Numbered from the stretch's first letter, positions 12,651-23,338 are shown. The stretch: DNA of 64,000 bases from Moraxella catarrhalis (GCF_001632285.1 NZ_LWAH01000016.1:248001-312000); one strand, 5' to 3'. Notes: generated from the letters alone by a model not told the origin. Program-made: numbers and translations.

Positions 12651-13757
12651 ATGACAACTACCCCAAAACCTAAGACAGCGACAACAAGCTCAACGACTGC
12701 CACAACCGTTCCCAAAAAAACAACATCGACTCGTACCAAAGTATCGACCGCTACAGAAACCAAGCCAAAGCCATCAAAAGCGGAAGCGATTATGACACAA
12801 ACGGTGGGTCAATTAGAAGAGTTACTTGAGCATGCCACCCCTGAGGAGTTGGCAGAATTTGGTGAAGCGCTCAAAGAATACCTTCCCACAACTCATGTCA
12901 TCAGCCAAGTTCGTACCGATAAATCACGAGATACTCAGCTTTCGGATAATTGGCGTGAAGGCGGTTATCCCTACAAATATCGCTTAAGTCGTAAAAATTA
13001 CGAAGCCCAAAAATACAAGCTACAAATTGAACTGTTAAAACTCCAACATCATATCAAAACCACTGGTCAAAAACTTGTCATTATCTTTGAAGGGCGTGAT
13101 GCTGCAGGCAAAGGTGGCACCATTAAGCGATTTATGGAGCATTTAAATCCCCGTGGTGCTCGTGTGGTCGCTCTAGAAAAGCCAACCGAACAAGAGCGTG
13201 GCCAGTGGTATTTTCAACGCTATGTGCAGCATCTGCCAACCGCTGGTGAAATCGTTTTATTTGACCGCTCTTGGTACAATCGTGCGGTTGTAGAACGAGT
13301 TATGGGCTTTTGTACGGATGAAGAATACCGTATTTTTATGCATCAAGTGCCTGAATTTGAAAAGCATTTGGTAGAATCTGGCATTCATTTGGTGAAATTT
13401 TGGTTTTCGGTCAGTCGTGAAGAACAGCGTGTGCGTTTTGCCAGCCGTGAAAATGACCCGTTAAAACAGTGGAAACTATCGCCAGTGGATAAAGCCTCGC
13501 TCAATAAATGGGACGATTATACACTTGCCAAAGAAGCTATGTTCTTTAATACTGACACGGCAGAAGTGCCTTGGATTGTGATTAAATCTGACTGTAAAAA
13601 ACGCGCACGCTTAAACGCCATGCGTTATGTACTCAATAAATTAACCTACGAAAATAAAGACATCGCTCAAATTGGTAATATCGATCCTTTAATCGTTGGT
13701 CGTGCAGGTGCATTGTATGAGATGGATGAACGCACAGACTTGACTGTCAGCACTTAA
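12651..13757 (+). CDS. ppk2: Polyphosphate kinase 2 (PPK2 family)
   Basis: 368 residues, ribosome site AAGGA. PPK2 uses polyphosphate to phosphorylate nucleoside diphosphates (or the reverse). The Walker A loop EGRDAAGKGGTIKRF lies near residue 150, a conserved PRGARVVAL follows, and the Walker B/lid region LFDRSWYNRAVVERVMGF lies near 205-222; these are PPK2 hallmarks and one-domain length fits class I. Residues 1-45 are a low-complexity Thr/Lys/Pro tail (about half Thr) before the catalytic domain, probably disordered. It stands alone, reading away from the tRNA gene. The nucleotide specificity cannot be judged from sequence. Confidence 0.9.
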   Translation: MTTTPKPKTATTSSTTATTVPKKTTSTRTKVSTATETKPKPSKAEAIMTQTVGQLEELLEHATPEELAEFGEALKEYLPTTHVISQVRTDKSRDTQLSDNWREGGYPYKYRLSRKNYEAQKYKLQIELLKLQHHIKTTGQKLVIIFEGRDAAGKGGTIKRFMEHLNPRGARVVALEKPTEQERGQWYFQRYVQHLPTAGEIVLFDRSWYNRAVVERVMGFCTDEEYRIFMHQVPEFEKHLVESGIHLVKFWFSVSREEQRVRFASRENDPLKQWKLSPVDKASLNKWDDYTLAKEAMFFNTDTAEVPWIVIKSDCKKRARLNAMRYVLNKLTYENKDIAQIGNIDPLIVGRAGALYEMDERTDLTVST

Positions 13758-13927
13758 TTACCCAGAAAAACCACAACAACCAAATAACTCTTTTGGCCTA
13801 TGATCGCTCAAATTCATTTGGGTGATTTTAATTTAGATTAAGTGTATAAAAACGCCTGATTGACCCAAAATTGCCAATTTTGCTTGGCTTTGCTACAATA
13901 GTATCTCACCAAAATTATGCCAAAATT

Positions 13928-15481
13928 ATGCCAAAAAACACCACTATAAAGCATGTTGAAGCACTGGGCAGCACCCTTGATGACCCTGAAACGCTATTAA
14001 ATAAACATCGTCAAATTGCCGAAAGTTTTGAAGCGAAGCTTGCCAAAGAAGCAGTTTTTGATGAGAATTTTAATAATTTGGCAGATGCTCATTTGTCTTT
14101 ATCGGATTATTTGACAGCAGTCAAAATGGTGATTGATGACAGTTTTGATCATGAGGTTTGGGTGCGTGCTGAAATCCGTGCCATGAACACTAAAGGCGGT
14201 CATTATTATTTTGAATTGGCTGAGACTGATGATGTTGATCAAATTACCGCAAGCTGCCGTGCAACTTTATGGCGATTTCGTGCCAAGACAGTGATGAGTA
14301 AATTTACCAAAATGACAGGTCAAAGCCTACAAGCAGGTATTTTGGTCTTGGTAAAATGCTCGGCGAGTTTTCATGCCAATTATGGTTTTAGCCTAAACAT
14401 TAGCGATATTGACCCAAATTATACGCTCGGCGAGATCGCTGCTGCATATACACAGATGAAAAAACGGTTGAGCGAAGAAGGCCTGCTTCATTTAAATAAA
14501 AAACACGCCATACCATTTGATATTCGCCATGTCATCGTAATCGCCCCTGAAAAGGCGGCAGGTTTAGGCGACTTTCGCGCCGAAGCCGATCGGCTCGCCT
14601 TGGCAGGTGCTTGCCAATTTCACTATCATTATGCCACTTTTCAAGGCAATCATGCGCCCAATGAGATACGCCTTGCAATTTCTGAGGGTATGAATAATTT
14701 TAAAAATACCTATGATACTTTGCCAGATTTGTTGGTCATTATTCGTGGTGGGGGTGCGGTTGGCGATTTGGCTTATTTGAATGATTTTGAATTAGCGGCT
14801 TTGGTGGCAGAATGTCCGATTCCTGTTTGGGTTGGTATTGGGCATGAGCGTGACTCGGTAATTCTTGATGAGGTAGCACATAGCAGTTTTGATACCCCAT
14901 CAAAAGCTATCCTTGGTATCGAGTCGCATTTGGTCAAAATGACGCGTCAAGCGGTCGCTACAATGGAGCGTTTGACTAAAATGACCAATACTCATCTAAC
15001 AATGGCCCAAGCAAATAGCCAAAGACAAATTGAGAAAATCCAAAGAAGCAGTTTGCACGCCGTCAATATGGCAAAAAAAGACGATTTATATCAACTAAGC
15101 CACATAAAAAGTACCGCAAAATTCCGCCATCACCAAGAAAAATCGGCTCTAACCGCCCTACTTGCTCAGACCCAAAAATCAAGTTTGGCGATTATATCGC
15201 AAGCCAAACATACCACAAAAATCCACCTTGATCAGCATAATATTCTATTTGATTATTTATCTAAACTAAAAAAAGACTGTCGCCATTTACAAAGTTTGAT
15301 TTTAATTCAGCATCCAAGCCGAATGCTAAAAAAAGGCTATACACTCATTCATAATGCTCAGACCAATGAAAGTATTCATAGCACCAAAACACTCCAACAA
15401 AATCAGTCAGTTAAGATAACCTTTAAAGATGGGACAGTTAGTGCAGTCATCAAAGATATCAGTACACACAAAAACACTTAA
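13928..15481 (+). CDS. xseA: Exodeoxyribonuclease VII large subunit
   Basis: 517 residues from ATG 13928 (MPKNTT); an earlier in-frame ATG at 13871 lacks support, and a duplicated CAAAATTATGC surrounds the start. XseA with XseB degrades single-stranded DNA in both directions. The N-terminal OB-fold spans about 40-150 (LSDYLTAVKMVIDDSFDHEV, GGHYYFELAE), the catalytic domain contains IRGGGAVGDLAYLNDFELA and GIGHERDSVILDEVAH, then FDTPSKA. The C-terminal 150 residues form the long coiled coil that binds XseB, ending with GYTLIHN. No xseB is next to it. It is convergent with dusB. Confidence 0.92.
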   Translation: MPKNTTIKHVEALGSTLDDPETLLNKHRQIAESFEAKLAKEAVFDENFNNLADAHLSLSDYLTAVKMVIDDSFDHEVWVRAEIRAMNTKGGHYYFELAETDDVDQITASCRATLWRFRAKTVMSKFTKMTGQSLQAGILVLVKCSASFHANYGFSLNISDIDPNYTLGEIAAAYTQMKKRLSEEGLLHLNKKHAIPFDIRHVIVIAPEKAAGLGDFRAEADRLALAGACQFHYHYATFQGNHAPNEIRLAISEGMNNFKNTYDTLPDLLVIIRGGGAVGDLAYLNDFELAALVAECPIPVWVGIGHERDSVILDEVAHSSFDTPSKAILGIESHLVKMTRQAVATMERLTKMTNTHLTMAQANSQRQIEKIQRSSLHAVNMAKKDDLYQLSHIKSTAKFRHHQEKSALTALLAQTQKSSLAIISQAKHTTKIHLDQHNILFDYLSKLKKDCRHLQSLILIQHPSRMLKKGYTLIHNAQTNESIHSTKTLQQNQSVKITFKDGTVSAVIKDISTHKNT

Positions 15482-15488
15482 GAAATTG

Positions 15489-16514
15489 TTAAGAAATTGT
15501 CTTAAAAAATTTATCCACGACCTCAAACTGCTCTTTGGTAGTCTCGCACGCATACATGGCGTCACGAAAAGCGTTAGAGTTGGGCAGACCGCCTGTATAC
15601 CATGCGATGTGCTTACGGGCAATGCGACATCCTGAATATTCTCCATAAAAGCGATACAGCTCATCTAGATGCCTCAAGACCACTTCATGAATCTCACCGA
15701 CCGTAGGCGACGCTAAGAGTTCGCCAGTATTGGCAAAATGGGCAATTTGCTGAAACAGCCAAGGTTTACCTTGAGCAGCTCGACCAATCATAACAGCATC
15801 TGCCCCTGTTTTGGCTTGGATATCCAAAGCTTTTTGTGGGCTATCGATATCGCCATTGACAATGATAGGGATTTTGGCAGCCTTTTTTACTTGGGTAATC
15901 AGCTCATAGCGTGCCTGACCTGTATAAAAATCCTCTCGTGTACGCCCATGAATGGTAATGGCAGCCACGCCTGCTTGTTCAGCAATTTGTGCAATTTTTA
16001 AAATATTTTCTTGCCCATTGGCAAATCCCAAACGAGTTTTTAAAGTGACTGGCACATCAACGGCCAAAACCGCACTGTCAAGCAGCCGCCTAACCAAATC
16101 TTCATCCTGAAGCAATGCCGAGCCTGCGAGCTTACGGCAGACTTTTTTGGCAGGACAGCCCATATTAATATCGACAATCTGAGCACCATTGGCAACTTGA
16201 AATTGGGCGGCTTGTGCCAATTTATCAGGCTCAGCCCCTGCAATTTGTGCAGAAATGGGTGCAATTTCGCCATCAAAATTGGCTCGATATAACGATTTTT
16301 TGCGTGCATATAATGCTGTATCAGCAATAATCATCTCACTGACGGCATGACCTGCACCAAAGGATTTACAGAGCCTTCGAAAAGGGTTATCTGTCACCCC
16401 TGCCATCGGTGCTACCCAAATTCTATTCTCAATTTTTAAACCCCCAATAGATAGGGGCTGTGATAAAATATGTTGATTTTTAAGGGATTTTTGTAGCTTA
16501 TTATCTGTCATCAT
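15489..16514 (-). CDS. dusB: tRNA-dihydrouridine synthase B
   Basis: 341 residues. This FMN enzyme reduces uridines in the tRNA D-loop. The TIM barrel begins at about residue 25 with IENRIWVAPMAGVTDNPFRR; NMGCPAKKVCRK near 120 holds the catalytic Cys; ITIHGRTREDFYTG near 190 and IVNGDIDSPQKAL plus GADAVMIGRAAQGKPWLF are the FMN-phosphate-binding strands. GRAAQG and overall similarity favour DusB over DusA/C. Two adjacent ATG codons at 16514 leave a one-residue ambiguity. It is not followed by fis here, unlike in enterobacteria. Confidence 0.9.
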   Translation of the reverse strand: MMTDNKLQKSLKNQHILSQPLSIGGLKIENRIWVAPMAGVTDNPFRRLCKSFGAGHAVSEMIIADTALYARKKSLYRANFDGEIAPISAQIAGAEPDKLAQAAQFQVANGAQIVDINMGCPAKKVCRKLAGSALLQDEDLVRRLLDSAVLAVDVPVTLKTRLGFANGQENILKIAQIAEQAGVAAITIHGRTREDFYTGQARYELITQVKKAAKIPIIVNGDIDSPQKALDIQAKTGADAVMIGRAAQGKPWLFQQIAHFANTGELLASPTVGEIHEVVLRHLDELYRFYGEYSGCRIARKHIAWYTGGLPNSNAFRDAMYACETTKEQFEVVDKFFKTIS

Positions 16515-16633
16515 TGTGTCATATACTTGTATTTTGAAATATCACTTTAAAACTTTGTATTATGACATAATTTTATAATTTATGGCATATTTGGAATAAA
16601 ATTTGTATTTTTAAACATGGCAAGATCAAGTGA

Positions 16634-18691
16634 TTATGATTGCTGACCATCACTCACTTTATCCAGCCCAGTTTGTCGAACTGTCGGCGTATTGATGGCA
16701 TTGATGAGTGCGTCATGCGTGCTGTAGATATGTACCGCTGACTTTGCTCGAGTAACAGCGGTATAAATAAGCTCCTTTGACAGCAGGCGTTCGCTATTGC
16801 CATCAAAGATAATGGCGACTTTTTGCCACTCTGAACCTTGGGATTTATGCACTGTGATGGCATAAGCCGTACTCACAACGGTATCACTTAACATATCAAC
16901 CGCCACCATACGCAAAGTCTCGCCTTCAAAGTACACGCTAAGACCTGATGAACCCCATAAGCAAATGCCGATATCTCCATTAAATAAGCCCAAATCATAT
17001 AAATTTTTGGTAATCATCACCACACGACCATGAAACCAAGGCGATACTGATGGTGGGATTTTTTGAACTGCTCGATGAGCTAAGCTTAAATAATCATTGA
17101 TCTGATCATCGCCAAATGTACCAAGATGTGAAGCGCAAAGAATACGGTAAGTATCTAATATCTTAAATAGTTTTTTGACGCTATCAATTGCATCTTGGCT
17201 AGATAATTTTGCAAAACTAAAGCGAAGCCGTTTACTTGCTAAAAAATAGTCCTGATAGTCTTGGCTAAGCTTTTGGTAGGTATCATTGTGCATTAGGGCA
17301 TGGGTGATGGGATGAAAATCAATCTTGGTATGGCAATTGATTAATTGTTGTATTTCATCAAAGTGTATATTTTGACGATCATCATTAATCAGCTTTGCCA
17401 ATTGACCAACACCTGATGTGTCCGTAAAGCGTTTTGATGCTGTCAAATTGACACGCAAATGCCTTAGGCGTTCAATTCGGCATAAGTCAGCCAACACCGC
17501 ACCAGCATCAACCGCAGCCAGCTGATGCGTATCCCCAAGTAAAATCACACGGCAACCCGTGGCGATAGCAGCAAATAGCTGACTTGCCAGCTCCGTGCCA
17601 AGCATAGAAGCTTCATCGATAATAAGCATATCAAGCGGCAGCTGATTTTTGGCATCATAGCGTGGGCTGCCATTTGCCCCAATACCAAGCAGGCGGTGAA
17701 TGGTCTTAGGCTTGGGCAGCTGTATATCGTTCGCCTTATCTAGGGATTTAAGCAAAGATTCACTCATACGCTGAGCTGCCTTACCTGTCGGTGCAGCAAG
17801 CCCCAAACGCATCTTTTTATGCTCATCACGCTGATTGAGTGCGATGACAATTTGGGCAACTGTAAAGGTCTTGCCTGTCCCAGGACCTCCCATAATTAGG
17901 CAAAACGCTTGTTTTGAGACCAGCTTGATTGCGTCACGCTGCTCGGTATTTAGGCTATTTGGTAGCTGATCAAGAGCAAATATCGGCACATCAGCCTGAC
18001 TGATACGCAAGATATGCGTCATCAGTTGTGATTCAGCAAGGTAGGCACGACTTGTCCATAAATACAGTCCACCTGCTTGATCACTAAAATAAATCGGTGG
18101 CGTATTTGTTGGTATGCTTTGAATGTTTGATGCCAAAATATCTCCAAAAAAAGTATTGTTATGCAAAAGACTCACAAACTGATTCAAAGTATTGGCATTT
18201 TTGTATAAGACATAGTAAATACGCAGCATGGACAAAAATAACGCAGATAATTGCTCAATTTCCATCACTGTGTGATCAAGCAAAGATACTTGCTGACGAA
18301 AATGATTTAAGGCATGATTAACAAATTGTTTTATCTTGATAGTATCATCTGCACAGCGATGATAAGCATCAAAAAATGCTGCCCAGTCCATGCCCTCATT
18401 TGCCAATGCGTGCGTTATCACTGTCAGGCATGAATCCATGATTTTTTGTTGCCAAATGGGTATCATGCCATTTAATCCATGGCGATTATTCAAATCATCA
18501 TGATCATTGATATGCAGTATGGTATGCCCTTGATTGAGCTGAAATAATAATGCATCCTGCACGATATGATATAGCTCAAAGTCTGGTAATCTTAGTGTAC
18601 ATTCAGCAGCCAAAACCTGTTTTTTGGCATACCATTGATGATTGTCTTGAATGCGATCGGTCACATATCGGCTAATAATATCCCCTGCCAT
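16634..18691 (-). CDS. recD: Exonuclease V subunit alpha (RecD)
   Basis: 685 residues. RecD is the 5'-to-3' helicase of RecBCD, which repairs double-strand breaks and degrades foreign linear DNA. Walker A is IMGGPGTGKTFTVAQ near 267; Walker B LIIDEASMLG near 350; GDTHQLAAVDAGAVLADLCR near 388; and the C-terminal UvrD-like motif VHKSQGSEW near 625. The N-terminal 200 residues form the RecC-contact domain. It begins 33 bases after recB and is probably in one operon with it. Confidence 0.92.
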   Translation of the reverse strand: MAGDIISRYVTDRIQDNHQWYAKKQVLAAECTLRLPDFELYHIVQDALLFQLNQGHTILHINDHDDLNNRHGLNGMIPIWQQKIMDSCLTVITHALANEGMDWAAFFDAYHRCADDTIKIKQFVNHALNHFRQQVSLLDHTVMEIEQLSALFLSMLRIYYVLYKNANTLNQFVSLLHNNTFFGDILASNIQSIPTNTPPIYFSDQAGGLYLWTSRAYLAESQLMTHILRISQADVPIFALDQLPNSLNTEQRDAIKLVSKQAFCLIMGGPGTGKTFTVAQIVIALNQRDEHKKMRLGLAAPTGKAAQRMSESLLKSLDKANDIQLPKPKTIHRLLGIGANGSPRYDAKNQLPLDMLIIDEASMLGTELASQLFAAIATGCRVILLGDTHQLAAVDAGAVLADLCRIERLRHLRVNLTASKRFTDTSGVGQLAKLINDDRQNIHFDEIQQLINCHTKIDFHPITHALMHNDTYQKLSQDYQDYFLASKRLRFSFAKLSSQDAIDSVKKLFKILDTYRILCASHLGTFGDDQINDYLSLAHRAVQKIPPSVSPWFHGRVVMITKNLYDLGLFNGDIGICLWGSSGLSVYFEGETLRMVAVDMLSDTVVSTAYAITVHKSQGSEWQKVAIIFDGNSERLLSKELIYTAVTRAKSAVHIYSTHDALINAINTPTVRQTGLDKVSDGQQS

Positions 18692-18724
18692 ATATTATCT
18701 CTACTATTAATCGTTAAGTTTAAC

Positions 18725-21700
18725 TTATAAAATATCATCAAGTGCTAAAATCAAAGATAATGGCGGCTGCCAACATAAATGCCCTGTCTTCTCATTGCCC
18801 TCTTGAACGCCACGCAAAAAGACATATTCAACAGCACCCAAATAAGCTGCTTCATTGCCAACATAGTCTTTTAATCGAATCTTTAAAAGTCGATGCAATG
18901 CCACTTGATAAATAGCAGCTTGTAGCCAATAGCCGACCTTATCCATCACTGCAGCCATGGCGTGATCATGATACTCATCAGCCGTGCTACCCAAATAATT
19001 TGATTTATAATCAACGATAAAAAATCGCCTATCGCACTCATAAACCAAATCAATCTCACCTCGTAAATAACGATAACGCATGGTATGATAGTCATCGTCA
19101 AGCAATACCAAGTCTTTGTCGCTATGTGCTTTAAACACCTCATTTAGGCGAGTGATACTAAAGGTATCGCCAAGCCCCAGTGTAAAGCTAAGCTCACGCA
19201 GTTGTACAGTCATTGGCAGAGACATTAATGAGCGATGAGATGCTCTAAAAGGTGCGTATGCAAGCTGATAAATCCAAGCAACCAACTTGGTATGATCATC
19301 GGCTTGATGCTCGTTAGAATTGATGCGTGTACCAATCTGCTGAGCGGGGCGAGTGGGTAAATAACGCTCAGCAATCCCAAGTTTTCTGCCTTGTTCATAA
19401 ATCACCCCGCTGATGATACGATGAGCATCGTGCAAAGATGCCAATGCCAGTCGATCTGTCGGTAAAAATTGCATGACTTTATGCAAAAAATCACCAGCCA
19501 AACTGCCCTTAAAAAAGCTGGTACGAATGTCATCAAACTGATCAGATGCGGCCATGTCAGTCAGTACAGACAACTGATCAATATCTGCTTCATCAGGAGA
19601 AATGGCAGACTTATCCAAGCGAGTAATTAATGCACTAAAGCTGGTCTTATATTCTCCAAAAAACTGGGTTTTGGTCATCACCATATCCCAAGGTGCATAA
19701 TGTTTGGCGCTAAGATTGGGCAGCTTGGTTTGATAAGGTTGGCTAAATAAATCCGCTTCAGTCAGATCTATCCAGTCCACCCAACCTTTTAGCCGATCTG
19801 GTAGGCTCAGTATTTTTTCACCTGCACAGTCAAGCCATTGATACAAAGGCATTTCTTTTGAAGTTTTTTTGGATAAATCACCACCCACGATATATAGCTG
19901 TTCAGAAGCACGCGTCAATGCCACATAGCCTAAGCGTCTGATTTCATCAATCAACTCCTGCTGATTGATATGATAATAATAATTTTCATCAATCAAATTA
20001 CCTTGGCTTAAGCTTAAGCACCGCTGAAAATTGTGATTAGTATAAGGGTAGATTGTCAGCCCATTCTCATTTTTTGGCTTTTCATCCATGCCTATGACAT
20101 ACACGATGGGGAATTCAAGCCCTTTTGATTTATGAATGGTCATCAAATTAACACCGCTTTCGCTCGGTAGAATGGGACGCTTATTGTGGCTATCAACATC
20201 AGCGTTCATCTGTTTATGATACCAAGCAATGATACGCATCTCGTGCAGCTGCGATTGCTCACTGACCAAAGCCACCAGCCGTTCAAGGTCCACCAAATAA
20301 CGCTCGCCTTGAGTGGCTGCCTTAAGCCAAGGCGATTTGTCATCATCATAATCAATGGGCGAATGGTGAAGCGCATAAGCAAGTGCTGATGATACACCAA
20401 ATTTTTGCCATTTTTCATATGATTTTTTTAGGTAGGCTAAAAGATGAGTTTTTAGATTTTGAGTTTCTGATAAGTCATTATCCAAAGCCTGCTGATCATT
20501 TGGTTCAATGATATTTATTGCTTGCTTAAGCGTCATGCCAACCAAGCTTGATACCAAAAATTTACCCAAGTTTTCGCTGTGATTTGGTTGTAGTATCGCA
20601 CCAATTAACGCCAAAAGATCATCTGCAGCTTGAGTGATAAAGATATTCATCTCTTTGGGAATGATGGCTGGGATATTGAGCTGATCAAGTTCACTTTTTA
20701 TCCTATCTAGCGTATCAGCTGTGCGTCCAAGTACAGCAATATCCTTTGGCAGTATCTTTTGACCATGTAGCGTATGATCACCTTGCAAAATGGTATTGAT
20801 ATGCCGAGCAATTTGCTCAGCCCTTTGTGCAGCTTTTTGACCAGCTTCGATATGGTCAAAATGCAACACCGCTATGGGATATTTACCATAATAATCGGCA
20901 TAAGCATCAGATTGCCAATGGATACCGCCACCGTCTTTATGTGCTTGGATCTGCTGATAAAAAATCCCTTGACCTAAATTGGCATGATTGGCGACAGCAT
21001 CTTGATGATTATTGTCAAACCATGCATTGAGTGCCTCAATCAGTGCTTTGCTTGAACGGCGATTGACCGTCAAAGACAGCGATTGATTCATCAATGGTGC
21101 TTTGATGAGCAAATCTTGGTTGCCATAATGCTTAATTAAATTATAATTGGTAACATCGCCACCACGAAAGCGATAAATTGCCTGCTTAGGATCTCCAACT
21201 AACAATAAAAATCCCCGTGGCAGTTTTGGCTTCTCGCCACCGATTTGCTCATAGCGGATAAGATTTTTGTGATAATTGGCAATCTCATTGAGATAAACCA
21301 GCTCAATTAGCTCAACTTGTAGCCCATTAATATCCTGAGATTCATCAATCAAAGCGACAGGATAATGATGGCGAATCTGCCGTGCCAGTGCAGGACTATT
21401 ACGAAGTGCCTCATTTAATCTTACCATTTGTAGCGTAAATGTGGTCTGACCATGTGTCTCAAGCCTTTGGGCAATCTGACTTTTTGCACTTAGGATAATG
21501 TGTCGGCAGATGTGCGTATGGTATAGATTGGTTTGTTCACTTAGCGTCAAATAAACATTGGCAATATCGCTGAGAGCCTGAAGTGGTAACGCCAAAAATT
21601 GATTGATATCGCTTGGGTTGGCACTTTTATTAAAAATTTGCCAATCTTTATCCATTGCTTTTATGATTGCATCAATCAGCTTAAGTGCATCATTATCCAC

Positions 21701-22672
21701 AAAACGAACAAATAGCACGCCGTGTTTTTGGATTAAAGACAGCAAATTTGGCAGATATTGAATCAGTTTGCCAAAGCCTAAACTCTGATTCATTGCTACT
21801 TGTTTGCGAAAATTGGCGTCAAAATATGGTGTAAATCCTGTAAAATCTGTTGTTATAATTTGATCAATCATCGCTTTGACCAAGCTTATGTCTGTATTAA
21901 TAGGCATAAGCTCGTCAATGGGTGCAGAATAAAAATTAATCGCTTTATTAACAATCTTGACAACAGCATCCACTTGGCTGAAAAAATTTGGATAAAATGC
22001 TTTAAAGATTTGATAAAATTCAGGCTGGGCGTGCTTAAGCCTAACTTCTTCGGCACGCATCTCATCATGGACGATGGCGGCAACTTTTTGTTCGGCATTA
22101 TTTAAAATCTCCATGCCAGACTGATGCCCAATTTGGGCGGCAAATTCATTGAGCCATTTTTGAGCAAGGCTATCTAGCGTACCAACAAATAGTTTATCTA
22201 AAGAAGTTAATAAAAGCCCTGTGCGATAAACCACTTCGTTTAAGAAAGTTGCTTTTTGAGATAGGATAAATCTGAGTAAATGCTCATTAATTGGATCGGC
22301 GGCATCATACCCAGCCTGATCGGCAGAAGTAATAATTTGCTCTATGGGTGCAGTCTGATTAAACCATTCAGGCTGAGTGCTTAGCATACCTTGCAACCAA
22401 CGCATCAAGCCATAAAAGCTGTGCAGCCGCTCACTGATACGCTCTTGCATCTCAGCTGCCGCCGCCCGAGTAAAAGTTGTGGCAATAATACGCTCAGGCG
22501 GATATTTTTTTTCAATTAATAGCCGTAGAATAATCCCCGTCAGCGTCCAAGTTTTGCCTGTACCTGCCGAAGCTTCAATCAAATAAGCCTGCTCAAGCGT
22601 GCATTGTAAGGCGGCAATTTGTTCAGAGGGTTTGGGCGGTGTTGGTGGCATCGTCAAGATGGTGTCAGTCAT
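18725..22672 (-). CDS. recB: Exonuclease V subunit beta (RecB)
   Basis: 1315 residues, longer than the E. coli protein (about 1180). RecB is the 3'-to-5' helicase and the nuclease of RecBCD. Walker A is IEASAGTGKTWTLTGI near residue 35; TTFTRAAAAEM follows; ALIDESQDINGLQVELI near 440; VNLMTIHKSKGLEFPIVYVI near 840 is motif V; the C-terminal nuclease shows GEIDLVYECDRRFFIVDYKS with catalytic Asp and Lys. The partner recC lies about 35 kb away at 57-61 kb rather than beside it. Confidence 0.94.
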   Translation of the reverse strand: MTDTILTMPPTPPKPSEQIAALQCTLEQAYLIEASAGTGKTWTLTGIILRLLIEKKYPPERIIATTFTRAAAAEMQERISERLHSFYGLMRWLQGMLSTQPEWFNQTAPIEQIITSADQAGYDAADPINEHLLRFILSQKATFLNEVVYRTGLLLTSLDKLFVGTLDSLAQKWLNEFAAQIGHQSGMEILNNAEQKVAAIVHDEMRAEEVRLKHAQPEFYQIFKAFYPNFFSQVDAVVKIVNKAINFYSAPIDELMPINTDISLVKAMIDQIITTDFTGFTPYFDANFRKQVAMNQSLGFGKLIQYLPNLLSLIQKHGVLFVRFVDNDALKLIDAIIKAMDKDWQIFNKSANPSDINQFLALPLQALSDIANVYLTLSEQTNLYHTHICRHIILSAKSQIAQRLETHGQTTFTLQMVRLNEALRNSPALARQIRHHYPVALIDESQDINGLQVELIELVYLNEIANYHKNLIRYEQIGGEKPKLPRGFLLLVGDPKQAIYRFRGGDVTNYNLIKHYGNQDLLIKAPLMNQSLSLTVNRRSSKALIEALNAWFDNNHQDAVANHANLGQGIFYQQIQAHKDGGGIHWQSDAYADYYGKYPIAVLHFDHIEAGQKAAQRAEQIARHINTILQGDHTLHGQKILPKDIAVLGRTADTLDRIKSELDQLNIPAIIPKEMNIFITQAADDLLALIGAILQPNHSENLGKFLVSSLVGMTLKQAINIIEPNDQQALDNDLSETQNLKTHLLAYLKKSYEKWQKFGVSSALAYALHHSPIDYDDDKSPWLKAATQGERYLVDLERLVALVSEQSQLHEMRIIAWYHKQMNADVDSHNKRPILPSESGVNLMTIHKSKGLEFPIVYVIGMDEKPKNENGLTIYPYTNHNFQRCLSLSQGNLIDENYYYHINQQELIDEIRRLGYVALTRASEQLYIVGGDLSKKTSKEMPLYQWLDCAGEKILSLPDRLKGWVDWIDLTEADLFSQPYQTKLPNLSAKHYAPWDMVMTKTQFFGEYKTSFSALITRLDKSAISPDEADIDQLSVLTDMAASDQFDDIRTSFFKGSLAGDFLHKVMQFLPTDRLALASLHDAHRIISGVIYEQGRKLGIAERYLPTRPAQQIGTRINSNEHQADDHTKLVAWIYQLAYAPFRASHRSLMSLPMTVQLRELSFTLGLGDTFSITRLNEVFKAHSDKDLVLLDDDYHTMRYRYLRGEIDLVYECDRRFFIVDYKSNYLGSTADEYHDHAMAAVMDKVGYWLQAAIYQVALHRLLKIRLKDYVGNEAAYLGAVEYVFLRGVQEGNEKTGHLCWQPPLSLILALDDIL

Positions 22673-22735
22673 TATGGTGTCTTATTGCGAAGGTCTTGGT
22701 ATTTTAGCAAAAATACACTTAAATCGTTGTACTTT

Positions 22736-23338
22736 TTAAAGCACGCCCAATGTCTCAAAAACCTTTCGATAAAAATCGGCTTTTTTATCAATCGCCAAAG
22801 GATACGCCCGTGATGATGATGGTAAGCGATATAAATCAATGCGACGGTTGGCAATCAATAGCTGTACTTGCTCGCCAATGTTTGGTATTTTTTGGCTTGT
22901 AAATTGCTGACATAAAACTTCAGTCGCTTTTTTGCCTGTGGTGATGAATGCATGACACCAAGGCAACTGCTTGAGCGTCTTTTCAATATCTGCTGGTGTG
23001 ACAATCTGTAAAAACTGATCAGAAGCGTTGTCTTTTTGGCGGATCACCTGTTCGGCTGTGTCGCCGATGGCGATGCCCGTCTTAGTCAAAAATTGCTCAA
23101 TAGCATCTTGATCAAAGGTTTTATGCGTGCTATCAATAAATCGCTTAGCATCATCAAAAAACACCAAACCCAAAATACGCCACATATCATTATTATAATT
23201 TGGATAATAAAATGGCATTGCCCAACGCTCAGGTGGCGGCGGAAAGCTGCCAAGCATCATCACACACGCATTGGGCGGTGTGAATGGTGGCAAAGGGTGT
23301 CTATGAATTGTTTGGATTGTCATAAGCTGATTAAACAT
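22736..23338 (-). CDS. Uracil-DNA glycosylase superfamily protein
   Basis: 200 residues from ATG 23338 (MFNQLMTIQT), chosen because AAAGG lies 8 bases ahead; 23377 is an earlier alternative. The motif MMLGSFPPPPERWAMPFYYP near residue 30, then NNDMWRILG, and the C-terminal LPSSSRAY fit the uracil/hypoxanthine-DNA glycosylase superfamily, in which these loops bind the DNA and the flipped base. LPSSSRAY replaces the HPSP motif of classical Ung. Its exact substrate is not predictable. It follows uvrB on the same strand by 79 bases (a DNA-repair neighbourhood with recBD). Confidence 0.75.
   Translation of the reverse strand: MFNQLMTIQTIHRHPLPPFTPPNACVMMLGSFPPPPERWAMPFYYPNYNNDMWRILGLVFFDDAKRFIDSTHKTFDQDAIEQFLTKTGIAIGDTAEQVIRQKDNASDQFLQIVTPADIEKTLKQLPWCHAFITTGKKATEVLCQQFTSQKIPNIGEQVQLLIANRRIDLYRLPSSSRAYPLAIDKKADFYRKVFETLGVL

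Noticed and set aside
13871..13927. Upstream ATG for xseA at 13871
   Set aside because: It adds 19 residues without a ribosome site or family similarity; ATG 13928 fits the family better.
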